DNA of 64,000 nt from Hymenobacter sp. BT559 (GTDB lineage Bacteria > Bacteroidota > Bacteroidia > Cytophagales > Hymenobacteraceae), in the NCBI RefSeq assembly GCF_016427535.1, contig NZ_JAELXV010000001.1, positions 1,426,001-1,490,000 on the forward strand. The letters are read 5' to 3'. Below, piece after piece: positions 48,591 to 58,907 of the stretch. The notes under the pieces are model-generated. The model had not been told where the DNA came from and did no database searches. It saw nothing but the letters and a program-made list of their open reading frames with translations. The position numbers and the translations under genes were made by a program. Position 1 is the stretch's first letter. Every line of letters begins with the position of its first letter.

Positions 48591-48668
48591 CGCTTTACGA
48601 GTAAAAAAAGAGCAATTGAACCCTCCTAGCAATTGTTAATTGCTCACTGATAATTCTTAATTGACAAG

Positions 48669-49322
48669 ATGCACGTTCTTCTTACGGCGGGCCCTACCTA
48701 CGAGCCGCTCGACCCGGTGCGCTTCCTAGGTAACCGCTCGACGGGTAAAATGGGCTACGCGCTTGCCGAAGCTTTTGCCGAAGTGGGCGCCGCCGTGACG
48801 CTGATAAGCGGGCCCGTGCAACTAGCGCCGCCAACCAGCCCCCGCATCCGCACAGTGCGGGTCGAAACAGCGCAGCAGATGTACGAGGCCGCCGCGCAGG
48901 TAGCACCCGCGGCCGATGTGTGGGTATTTGCCGCCGCCGTGGCCGACTACCGGCCCGCGGTAGTAGAATACGAGAAAATTAAAAAATCTGGTGAAACGCT
49001 CACGCTAGAGCTGGTCAAGAACGTGGACATTGCCGCCACGCTCGGCCAAACCAAGCGGCCTGAACAATTTGCGGTCGGTTTTGCGTTGGAGACTACAAAC
49101 GAGCTGGCGCATGCCCTAGGCAAGCTCCAGCGCAAAAACTTTGACCTAGTCGTGCTTAATTCCTTGCGCGATGCGGGCGCCGGCTTTGGCCACGATACCA
49201 ATAAAGTATCAGTGCTGGACCGCGCCGGCCAGGTGCTTAACTTTGAGTTGCAAGCTAAAACCGACCTGGCCCGCGGGCTGGTGCAGCTCATTCAGTCCCG
49301 ATTTGCTATTTCTCATGCGTAA
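48669..49322 (+). CDS. coaB: Phosphopantothenate--cysteine ligase (CoaB), stand-alone
   Basis: A 217-residue enzyme that joins cysteine to phosphopantothenate, the step before CoaC. It starts MHVLLTAGPTYEPLDPVRFLGNRSTGKMG, the start of the CoaB half of CoaBC proteins (key words TAGPTYEPLDPVRF, GNRSTGKMG). Further conserved parts are FAAAVADYRP, the lysines in YEKIKKSG, and VGFALET. The frame is the same as that of coaC upstream; four in-frame stops in the 78-base spacer keep the two apart, so it is a real split, not a simple frameshift. The last 8 bases overlap the start of porD (ATG 49315), which suggests coupled translation. Confidence 0.93.
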   Translation: MHVLLTAGPTYEPLDPVRFLGNRSTGKMGYALAEAFAEVGAAVTLISGPVQLAPPTSPRIRTVRVETAQQMYEAAAQVAPAADVWVFAAAVADYRPAVVEYEKIKKSGETLTLELVKNVDIAATLGQTKRPEQFAVGFALETTNELAHALGKLQRKNFDLVVLNSLRDAGAGFGHDTNKVSVLDRAGQVLNFELQAKTDLARGLVQLIQSRFAISHA

Positions 49323-50241
49323 CGTATTCACGGTGTTGGCCTTGCTGCTGGGGCTGCTGGCTGGGTGCCCCAGCCAGGCCCAAGAGCTGAATGCCGACGT
49401 GCAGGTGTCGCTTCAAAACGTAACCATCACCGACGCCACGCTGGTAAACCAGATGCAGGCCGAGATGCGCCGCATTCTGAATGAAACCCCCTGGACGCGG
49501 CTCACCTACGCCCCCAACGAGCGCATTAACCTGCGCATGTTCGTGGGTATCACCGCTATTCCGCAGAATGGCACCTATGTGGCCACCATGCGCCTGATTG
49601 CGACGCGCCCGGTATATGGCACGGGCTACGAAACCAACGTGCTGAGCCTCAACGACCGGAATTTTATTTTTAACTACTCGCCCGCCACGCCTATTTCGTT
49701 TATTCCGGGCAGTAACACCTTCACCAGCAACCTGGCCTCGCTGCTGGGCTTCTACGCTTATCTGGTTATTGGCACCGACCAAGACACGTTTGCGCGTCTA
49801 GGGGGCTCGCCGTACTACGACCAAGCGCGCCTGATAATGCAGTACTCGGCGGGCCAAACCACGACCACCGGCGAGACCGATACCGGCTGGACCGACACTA
49901 ACCCCACGAATCGCTACTGGCTGCTCAATAACCTCACCGACCCGCAGCTCGAGCCCTTCCGTACCAGCCTCTACGGCTATTACCGGCAAGGCATGGATGT
50001 ATTTATTGAGAAGCCGGCCGATGCCAGAACCTCGATAATGGAGGCCCTAGGGGCCATTCAAAAAATCAACGTCCTTCGGCCGGGTACTTTGTTCGTGCGG
50101 GCGTTTTTCAACGCTAAGGCCGACGAGATAACCAACGTATTCCGCACCGGTACCCCCGAGCAAAAGCAACAGCTTGTGACCATGCTCAGCGACGCCGACC
50201 CCGATAATCTGACAAAGTATCAGACGCTGTTAAGACCCTAG
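49315..50241 (+). CDS. porD: DUF4835 family / type IX secretion PorD-like protein
   Basis: A 308-residue exported protein beginning with a signal peptide (residues 4-22, ends SQAQ). The family pattern is ELNADVQVSLQNVTITDATLVNQM near the start, then PWTRLTYAPNERINLRMFV, and a long beta-rich region ending in NVLRPGTLFVRAFFNAKADEI. This DUF4835 group lies between coaBC and recN in many Bacteroidota and is annotated there as PorD, a T9SS component; the mechanistic role is not clear. ATG 49315 lies inside the end of coaB. Presence of two T9SS cargo proteins in the window supports the link. Confidence 0.8.
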   Translation: MRNVFTVLALLLGLLAGCPSQAQELNADVQVSLQNVTITDATLVNQMQAEMRRILNETPWTRLTYAPNERINLRMFVGITAIPQNGTYVATMRLIATRPVYGTGYETNVLSLNDRNFIFNYSPATPISFIPGSNTFTSNLASLLGFYAYLVIGTDQDTFARLGGSPYYDQARLIMQYSAGQTTTTGETDTGWTDTNPTNRYWLLNNLTDPQLEPFRTSLYGYYRQGMDVFIEKPADARTSIMEALGAIQKINVLRPGTLFVRAFFNAKADEITNVFRTGTPEQKQQLVTMLSDADPDNLTKYQTLLRP

Positions 50242-50299
50242 GAGTAAGCTAGGCGAAGTTGCTACTTGTCCTATTGCTAAGTCATTGCTGTAGATAGAT

Positions 50300-51973
50300 A
50301 TGCTACTCGATTTACGTATCCAGAACTATGCTCTTATCGAGCAGTTAGAGCTGCGGCCCTCGCCGCTGCTCAATATTATTACCGGCGAAACGGGAGCGGG
50401 CAAGTCTATTATGCTCGGCGCCATCGGGCTGCTGCTCGGCAACCGGGCCGACTCGCGCATGCTCTTCAACACCGAGCGCAAGTGCGTGATTGAGGGGCAG
50501 TTTGATATTAAGAATTATCAGCTGCAAGACATTTTTGAGTCGGAAGACTTGGACTACGATGCGCAGTGCATTCTGCGGCGCGAAATCAGCCCCTCGGGCA
50601 AGTCGCGGGCCTTCGTCAACGACACGCCCGTGACGCTGGAGGCCCTGCGCAAGATTGGCGCGAACCTGATGGACATTCACTCGCAGCACGATACGCTGCT
50701 GCTGGGCGATGCCGTATTTCAGCTCAACCTGCTGGACCTCTACGCCAACCTAGTGCCGACCCGCACGCAGTATGGTAATGCTTATCGCCAATACCGCCGA
50801 CTCGAAGCCGACCTCAAGACCCTTGAGGACCAGGCCGCCCAGGCTAGCAAAGAGCTGGATTACAACAGTTTTTTGCTGAGTGAGCTGGAAGAAGCTAATC
50901 TTGACAAGGAAGACCAGGAAGCCCTGGAGCAGGAGGTAAAGCAGCTGGAGCACGCCGAAGAAATTAAGTACAAGCTCAGCCAGGCCTTGCACGGCCTGCG
51001 CGACAGCGAGTACTGCGCCACCGGCAACATGAAAGATGCGGCCTTGCTCCTAGGTCAGGTGGCGGGCTACTCCGACGCTTTTAAGGAGCTGAAGCAGCGG
51101 CTCGATTCTTGCCTCATCGAACTGCACGATGTGGCCGATGAGGTAGAGGCTGCCGAGCGCCGTACCGAGGGCGACCCCGGCCGTGCCGAAGAGCTGCAAG
51201 CCCGCCTCACGGTGCTCTACAACTTGCAGCGCAAGCACCAGCGCCGCGACGTGCCCGGCCTGCTCGAAACCCGTGAGGAGCTGCGCCAGAAAGTAGGCTC
51301 GGTGCTGAACCTAGATAAAGAAATCACGCGCCTGCGCAAAGATTCGGACGCCGCCCTGGCCCAAGCTACCAAGCAGGCCGCCCGGCTGTCGGAAAGCCGC
51401 CGCAAGTCGTTCCCGAAGTTTGAGAAAGAGCTCAGTACGCTGCTCGCCGACCTCGGTATGCCGCACGCGCGCATCGTGGTAGAGCACAAAACCGGCCCCC
51501 TAGGGGCCAGTGGCTCCGATGTGGTAAGCATCTTGTTCACGGCTAACAAGGGCGCACAGCCCCAAACGCTGAGTAAGGCCGCTTCGGGTGGCGAGTTTTC
51601 GCGCTTGATGCTGTGCATCAAGTACATGCTGGCTGATAAGACGGCCTTGCCCACCATAGTATTCGACGAAATCGACACCGGTATCAGCGGCGAAATTGCG
51701 GTGAAGGTGGGCCGCATGATGCAGCAAATGGCCCACAAACACCAACTGGTAGCCATTTCGCACTTGCCGCAAATGGCGGCGGCTGGCGATACGCACTACT
51801 TCGTGTATAAGGAAGACCGTGCCGACCGCACCGTGAGCCGCATCCGGCAATTGAGCCAAGACGAGCGCATCAAGGAAATAGCGCACATGATAGCCGGCGC
51901 GAAGCCCAGCGAAAATGCCTTCCAGAGTGCCCGCGAGCTGCTGGCGTTGCGTGGCGAAGAGCTGGTAGGGTAG
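50300..51973 (+). CDS. recN: DNA repair protein RecN
   Basis: A 557-residue SMC-like ATPase that acts at double-strand breaks. Walker A is GETGAGKSIM near residue 31; two long coiled-coil arms fill residues about 160-370 (Leu/Glu/Lys-rich); the signature SGGEFSRLMLCIKYML and Walker B TIVFDEIDTGISG lie near 430-460, followed by HLPQMAAAGDTHYFV. Length is standard. ATG 50300. It comes right after porD, in the order usual for the phylum. Confidence 0.95.
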   Translation: MLLDLRIQNYALIEQLELRPSPLLNIITGETGAGKSIMLGAIGLLLGNRADSRMLFNTERKCVIEGQFDIKNYQLQDIFESEDLDYDAQCILRREISPSGKSRAFVNDTPVTLEALRKIGANLMDIHSQHDTLLLGDAVFQLNLLDLYANLVPTRTQYGNAYRQYRRLEADLKTLEDQAAQASKELDYNSFLLSELEEANLDKEDQEALEQEVKQLEHAEEIKYKLSQALHGLRDSEYCATGNMKDAALLLGQVAGYSDAFKELKQRLDSCLIELHDVADEVEAAERRTEGDPGRAEELQARLTVLYNLQRKHQRRDVPGLLETREELRQKVGSVLNLDKEITRLRKDSDAALAQATKQAARLSESRRKSFPKFEKELSTLLADLGMPHARIVVEHKTGPLGASGSDVVSILFTANKGAQPQTLSKAASGGEFSRLMLCIKYMLADKTALPTIVFDEIDTGISGEIAVKVGRMMQQMAHKHQLVAISHLPQMAAAGDTHYFVYKEDRADRTVSRIRQLSQDERIKEIAHMIAGAKPSENAFQSARELLALRGEELVG

Positions 51974-52084
51974 GAGTTGATAATCAGCCAGCTGCCGTGC
52001 TGACGTAGGAAGCCTCTTGTTAAGGTCGCGGACGGTAGTTCGGTCCTGGCAAGGGGCTTTCTTCGTCAGCATGGCAGGTTAGTG

Positions 52085-52092
52085 TACTTTTG
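52085..52092 (+). promoter_or_regulatory. -7 promoter element of fabI
   Basis: TACTTTTG matches TAnnTTTG, 23 bases upstream of ATG 52116. Confidence 0.55.
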
Positions 52093-52115
52093 TGGGGCTA
52101 ACCCTGACTATTCTC

Positions 52116-52949
52116 ATGTCCCACAACCTCCTCGCCGGCAAAGTCGGCATCATCTCCGGCGCCCTCAACTCGCAGTCCATCGCCTGGAAAGTCGCCCAGA
52201 AAGCCCACGCCGAAGGGGCCCGCATCGTGCTCACCAACGCGCCGCTGGCTATGCGCATGGGCGAAATCAAGGCCCTAGCCGCCGAAATCGACGCGCCCAT
52301 CATCCCGGCCGATGCTACGTCGATGGAAGAACTCGGCACGCTGTTCACCGAAGCCCAAGCGCACTTCGGCGGCAAAATTGACTTCGTGCTGCACTCGATT
52401 GGCATGAGCGCCAATATCCGCAAGGGCAAGAGCTACGGCGACCTAGACTATAAATTTTTCCAGCAAACGCTGGACGTATCGGCGCTGTCTTTCCACAAGA
52501 TGATGGCCGTGGCCGAGAAGCAAGACGCCCTCAACGAGTGGGCCAGCATCGTGGGCCTGAGCTACATCGCAGCCCAGCGCGCCTTCCTCGATTACACCGA
52601 CATGTCGCAGGCCAAGGCCGTGCTCGAAAGCATTGCCCGCAGCTACGGCCAGCGCCTAGGTAGCCTCAAGAAGGTGCGCGTGAACACCATCTCGCAGTCG
52701 CCCACTAAGACGACTGCCGGCACCGGCATCAGCGGCTTCAACGCGTTTTATGAGTACGCCGACAAGATGGCACCGCTCGGCAACGCGCCCGCCGAGGCCT
52801 GCGCCGACTACTGCGTGTCGCTCTTCTCGGACCTCACCCGCTTCGTAACCATGCAAAACCTGATGCACGACGGTGGCTTCAGCAGCGTAGGTATCTCGGA
52901 GGCCATTGTTGATGCTATTACTAAGGCGTCGGCTGAGTCGGCCCAGTAA
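52116..52949 (+). CDS. fabI: Enoyl-ACP reductase FabI
   Basis: A 277-residue NADH-dependent short-chain reductase that completes each cycle of fatty acid synthesis. The nucleotide-binding start is VGIISGALNSQSIAWKVAQ, and the catalytic residues are Y150 (LSYIAAQ), Y160 and K167 (DYTDMSQAK), the FabI Y-x6-K pattern rather than the general SDR Y-x3-K. NTISQSPTKT is the conserved substrate loop. ATG 52116 is chosen; an earlier in-frame TTG overlaps the promoter element. It has its own promoter and terminator. Confidence 0.95.
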   Translation: MSHNLLAGKVGIISGALNSQSIAWKVAQKAHAEGARIVLTNAPLAMRMGEIKALAAEIDAPIIPADATSMEELGTLFTEAQAHFGGKIDFVLHSIGMSANIRKGKSYGDLDYKFFQQTLDVSALSFHKMMAVAEKQDALNEWASIVGLSYIAAQRAFLDYTDMSQAKAVLESIARSYGQRLGSLKKVRVNTISQSPTKTTAGTGISGFNAFYEYADKMAPLGNAPAEACADYCVSLFSDLTRFVTMQNLMHDGGFSSVGISEAIVDAITKASAESAQ

Positions 52950-52970
52950 GTAGTACCTAGGGTGCTAACA

Positions 52971-53001
52971 GAAAAGCCCGGCTGGATAAGCCGGGCTTTT
53001 C
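52971..53001 (+). terminator. Intrinsic terminator after fabI
   Basis: Perfect 13-bp stem (52971-52983 and 52989-53001), 5-nt loop, followed by CTATTTTT. Confidence 0.9.
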
Positions 53002-53015
53002 TATTTTTAATGCTT

Positions 53016-53106
53016 TCCTCTGTCATGCTGAGCTTGCGAAGCATCTTCTCACGCTAGGTTAGTCCAGACGTGAGAAGATGCTTCGCAAGCTCAGCATGAC
53101 AGAGGA
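53016..53106. repeat. Perfect 38-bp palindrome (family 1)
   Basis: Arms 53016-53053 and 53069-53106 are exact reverse complements, spacer 15 bases that includes CTAGG. The central part of the arm (TGCTGAGCTTGCGAAG, CATCTTCTCACG) is the same as in the element at 55367. Located between the convergent fabI and SDR genes. Confidence 0.9.
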
Positions 53107-53119
53107 CAAGGAGCTGGAG

Positions 53120-53929
53120 CTACTTCGAGCGCTCGTCGCCGTCTATCGGCTCGCCTTGCTTGTGCATTTGGGCGGCTACTAGGCTATCGGGTAGTACGTT
53201 GCTAATGGCGGCCTGCACTTTGTTCATGAAGCCGGAAATTACTTTGTCTTTGCCAGCCATCAGCGCGTCGTATCCATCTTTGGCCACGTCGGCGGGGTCG
53301 GCCTTGCTGCCTTCGGCCACGAGCTTGGCGCGCTCCATGCTGGCTTTATTGAAGAAATCGGTATCCGTTACGCCCGGTTCCAGAATGGTGATAGTCACGC
53401 CGCTGTCCTTGGTTTCTTCGCGCACCGCCTCCGTAAAGGACGTAATGAACGCCTTGGTGCCGTGGTACACTGCCTGCAGCGGACCCGGAATTTCGGCACC
53501 TAGGCTCGAAACCTGTAGGATTTTACCGCTCTGGCGCGTCACCATCTCCTGCAAATAGAGCTTGGTAAAAGTCAAGTAGGCCGCAATATTGAGCTGGATG
53601 ATATCTAGCTCGCGGTTGAGGTCGGTAGTGGTAAAGGCTCCGTACTGGCCCTGGCCGGCATTGTTCACCAGCGCGTCAATTTGGATGCCTAGGGCCTTTA
53701 TTTCGTCGTAAACGGCAAGTGGCGCCTGGGGCTCAAACAGGTCTTTGGCGATGGTCTTGACTTGCACGCCGTACTGCTGCTGAAGCTCGGCGGCGGTTTG
53801 GCTAAGCTCGTCTTGGCTGCGGGCCACGAGCACGAGGTTGTAGTGGTCTTGGGCGAAAAGCTTAGCGAGTTCGTGGCCGATGCCACTGGTGCCACCCGTG
53901 ATGAGGGCATATTTCTGTTGGTCTGCCAT
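53120..53929 (-). CDS. Short-chain dehydrogenase/reductase
   Basis: A 269-residue NAD(P)-dependent oxidoreductase of the classical SDR family. The cofactor site TGGTSGIGHELAKLFA is at residues 11-25, NNAG at residue 88-91 region, the catalytic Ser in LQVSSLGAE and YHGTK holding the Tyr and Lys. It ends in a charged tail. The substrate cannot be told; several relatives act on short-chain carbonyls. ATG 53929. It is convergent with fabI, the palindrome lying between. Confidence 0.9.
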   Translation of the reverse strand: MADQQKYALITGGTSGIGHELAKLFAQDHYNLVLVARSQDELSQTAAELQQQYGVQVKTIAKDLFEPQAPLAVYDEIKALGIQIDALVNNAGQGQYGAFTTTDLNRELDIIQLNIAAYLTFTKLYLQEMVTRQSGKILQVSSLGAEIPGPLQAVYHGTKAFITSFTEAVREETKDSGVTITILEPGVTDTDFFNKASMERAKLVAEGSKADPADVAKDGYDALMAGKDKVISGFMNKVQAAISNVLPDSLVAAQMHKQGEPIDGDERSK

Positions 53930-54132
53930 GGTAGAATGCTAGGAGAAAGAAGAACTTTGCCTAGGCTAACGAACCCAACAGGAGGGGGTTATTGCTGCGC
54001 TTTTAGTAGGGAGGAGGTTACTTGTTGCGCCCTGGCCACCTAGGTATGTCCACCGCTGAACATTGGGATTGAGGCAAAGCCCGTAGCTTTAGGCGCTTGA
54101 AAGCGGGCCGGTTGAGCCAGCGTTTCGGCCTT

Positions 54133-54140
54133 TACTTTTG
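54133..54140 (+). promoter_or_regulatory. -7 element placed 8 nt before the lactonase start codon
   Basis: TACTTTTG; a TTG stands 18 bases upstream (54112-54114). ATG 54149 follows after exactly 8 bases, giving a nearly leaderless transcript. Confidence 0.65.
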
Positions 54141-54148
54141 CTCGCACT

Positions 54149-55357
54149 ATGTTTTTCTCTCCTTCTCGCCGCCCCAATTTTTTGCGTTTAAGTGGCTTAG
54201 GCCTGGCCACCATGTGGCTCGCCGCGGGCTGCGCCACGCACCCGGCGGGTACTGCTGCCAAGGCGGGCACTGGTTACCTCGTGTATGTGGGCACCAACGT
54301 GACCTCCGACCAGGAAAATACCATATACCTCTATCGGCTCGATGCCAGTACGGGTGCCCTCACGCCAGTGAGTGCCCAAAAAGGCGGCGCCCAGCCTACC
54401 TACCTCACGATGGATGCCGGGCACCGCTACCTGTACGCGGTGAGCGAAACTCAGTCGTTTCAGGGCCGGTCCAATAGTGGCGGGGTGAGTGCGCTGAGCA
54501 TCGACCAGCACACGGGCGCGCTCACGATGCTCGACCAGCAGCCCTCGCTAGGGGCGTCGCCGTGCTACATCAGCCTCGACCGCTCGGAGAAAAATGTATT
54601 AGTGGCAAATTACTCGACCGGCAACGTGGCCCTGCTGCCCCGGCAGGCCAACGGCCAAGTGGCCCCGCCCACCGACAGCGACCAGCACCAGCCGCCCCTA
54701 GGTCCGCACAAAAACCAGGATAACCCGCACGCGCACTGCATCGTCACCGACCCGGCCAACCGCTATGCCTTCGCCGTAGACCTCGGGACCGACAAGGTGT
54801 ATAGCTACCGCCTCGACCCCACGCACGGTAAGCTCGGTGGACCCGGCACGCCGGCCTTCACGGCGCAGCCGGGTACGGGGCCGCGTCACCTCGTCTTTCA
54901 CCCCAACGGTCGCTGGGCGTACCTAGAAAATGAGTTGAACTCGACCGTGACGGCGCTCAGCTATAATGCCACGGCGGGCACGTTCCAGGAAATTCAAACC
55001 CAGACCACAGTACCGGCTAGCTTCAGCGGCGATAATACTGGGTCCGACGTGCACGTGTCGCCCGACGGACGGTTTGTGTATACCTCCAACCGGGGTGACA
55101 ACAGCATTGCTGTATTTGCTGTGGATGGCGGCAGCGGCCGCCTCACGCTGGTGCAGCACGTGAGCACGCAGGGCAAAACGCCGCGCAACTTCGCCCTCGA
55201 CCCGAGCGGACGCATCCTGCTGGCAGCCAATCAGAATTCAGGTAATGTTTTCACGTACCAAGTGGATAAGCAAACCGGTAAGCTTACCCCCACGGGCCAG
55301 TCGGTGCAGCTGCCCTCGCCCATGTTCGTGCAAGTCGTGTCTGATTTCACAAAATAG
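54149..55357 (+). CDS. Lactonase-family beta-propeller lipoprotein (6-phosphogluconolactonase-like)
   Basis: A 402-residue member of the 7-bladed propeller lactonase family. The N-terminus has a lipoprotein-type signal ending LAAGC, Cys near residue 28, so it is exported, unlike cytosolic 6-phosphogluconolactonase. Family patterns are YVGTNVTSDQENTIYLYRLDASTGALTPV and the repeated blade word such as PRHLVFHPNGRWAYLENE and VHVSPDGRFVYTSNRGDNSIAVF. The exported position makes a role in the pentose phosphate path unlikely; the true substrate is unknown. ATG 54149, just 8 bases after a promoter element. Confidence 0.85.
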   Translation: MFFSPSRRPNFLRLSGLGLATMWLAAGCATHPAGTAAKAGTGYLVYVGTNVTSDQENTIYLYRLDASTGALTPVSAQKGGAQPTYLTMDAGHRYLYAVSETQSFQGRSNSGGVSALSIDQHTGALTMLDQQPSLGASPCYISLDRSEKNVLVANYSTGNVALLPRQANGQVAPPTDSDQHQPPLGPHKNQDNPHAHCIVTDPANRYAFAVDLGTDKVYSYRLDPTHGKLGGPGTPAFTAQPGTGPRHLVFHPNGRWAYLENELNSTVTALSYNATAGTFQEIQTQTTVPASFSGDNTGSDVHVSPDGRFVYTSNRGDNSIAVFAVDGGSGRLTLVQHVSTQGKTPRNFALDPSGRILLAANQNSGNVFTYQVDKQTGKLTPTGQSVQLPSPMFVQVVSDFTK

Positions 55358-55366
55358 ATAGTCCTT

Positions 55367-55467
55367 AAAAAACGCTTGTCCTGCTGAGCTTGCGAAGCAT
55401 CTTCTCACGGTCGAAATAACTTCACGTGAGAAGATGCTTCGCAAGCTCAGCAGGACAAGCGTTTTTT
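55367..55467. repeat. Perfect 43-bp palindrome (family 1), also a terminator
   Basis: Arms 55367-55409 and 55425-55467 are exact reverse complements with A and T runs at the ends, so the hairpin can end transcription in both directions. The core matches the element at 53016; where the other has CATGCTG, this has CCTGCTG, with the matching change in the opposite arm. Lies between the convergent lactonase and ligA genes. Confidence 0.9.
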
Positions 55468-55490
55468 TTAGAGCTAAGCTAGCCTTCGAG

Positions 55491-57924
<2,434 letters not shown>

Positions 57925-58129
57925 GGTAAAAGAGAATGATAGGCAGAACCCGATGACGACGGCAAAAATACGCCTCTAGTCGCAACGGCAACCCCGGCCC
58001 GGCGGTTGCGTTTGGGTTTTTCAAAAGTTAACTGCTTGCTTTGTGTCCGTGCTGACCAGCTTGGACCTGACCTAGGGCTCGCTACTGGCCGCTAGTTTCT
58101 TCTTATTCGCCTACCTATTCTTTCTACTC

Positions 58130-58384
58130 ATGGCTGACCAACCTTCTTGGGCCGAAACGGCCGCTTCGCTGCTTACGCGCCTCTCGGGCGGCATCGAGCT
58201 CAACTGTGGCTTCGACCAAATGGAGCTGCAAGTACCCAACCAGCAAAACCCCGCCGGCCCGCCCGCTACCTGGCGCCTCAACGGTACCCTGCGCATCCGC
58301 ACCAAGGGCGACGCCCCCACCAATGGCTTGAGCATCAGCGCCGCGCCGGCCGTTTCGCCCGACCCCAACCACCCGCGTGGCTAG
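58130..58384 (+). CDS. Hypothetical protein, possibly first half of a split gene
   Basis: An 84-residue protein beginning MADQPSWAETAASLLTRL with beta-strand-like stretches (IELNCGFDQMELQV, WRLNGTLRIRT). No family recognised. It stops at TAG 58382-58384, and the next frame starts at GTG 58377 inside its end, so the two overlap by 8 bases. Both parts have alternating beta patterns and may once have been one protein of about 197 residues. Programmed overlap, coupled translation or a frameshift are all possible. Confidence 0.45.
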   Translation: MADQPSWAETAASLLTRLSGGIELNCGFDQMELQVPNQQNPAGPPATWRLNGTLRIRTKGDAPTNGLSISAAPAVSPDPNHPRG

Positions 58385-58721
58385 GGGGCTCGAAGTAGAT
58401 GCCCGGCTGGTGCTAACCTGGCCGGGCGGGCACGAAATACAACTCGCTGCCTCCGGCTCTTACCTTATCCTGAACGTGCCGAGCCAGCAGGTGCTCGATA
58501 TGATAACGAGCGGCCCGCCGCAGCCGCCCGGCGCCCCCAAGCGCCCCAAGCCCAAGATTGACCCCTTGCAGCAGCTACACGACCTGGCCCGCACCCTAGG
58601 GCTGGTGCTCGACCTGCGAGTGGCCGGCAAAACCCACGTCACCTTCGGCCTGCCCGACCGCACCAGCCCCAAAATCACGCTCAATGCCGTGCTGGGCAAG
58701 ATTGGGTCGTTCTTCAGATAG
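58377..58721 (+). CDS. Hypothetical protein, possibly second half of a split gene
   Basis: A 114-residue protein starting at GTG 58377. Contains strands such as ARLVLTWPGGHEIQLAA and SYLILNVPSQQVLDMI, a Pro/Lys linker, and a C-terminal part LQQLHDLARTLGLVLDLRVAGK. No recognised family. Overlaps the preceding frame by 8 bases; see that entry. If it is the continuation of the first protein, one base would have been gained or lost before the TAG at 58382. Confidence 0.45.
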   Translation: MARGLEVDARLVLTWPGGHEIQLAASGSYLILNVPSQQVLDMITSGPPQPPGAPKRPKPKIDPLQQLHDLARTLGLVLDLRVAGKTHVTFGLPDRTSPKITLNAVLGKIGSFFR

Positions 58722-58907
58722 GCTGCCAGGAGCGCCTGGGCCCACGGCGGTGCCCCTAGGTAGCAAAATGCAGAAAAATTATCGCTAACTAGCTAGAAAT
58801 GGCAACTTAACCCCTAGGCAAAAGCTTTATGACTAGGCAGGGCGCTGGCACTATCTAAAAGCCAGGGGCAGGCCTGCTTGTCTTTTCACTTGTCGTGTAT
58901 TTCTTAC

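Noticed and set aside
48591..48668. coaC/coaB as one gene broken by a single frameshift
   Set aside because: Both are in the same frame and the spacer has four in-frame stops, so no single-base change restores a fusion.
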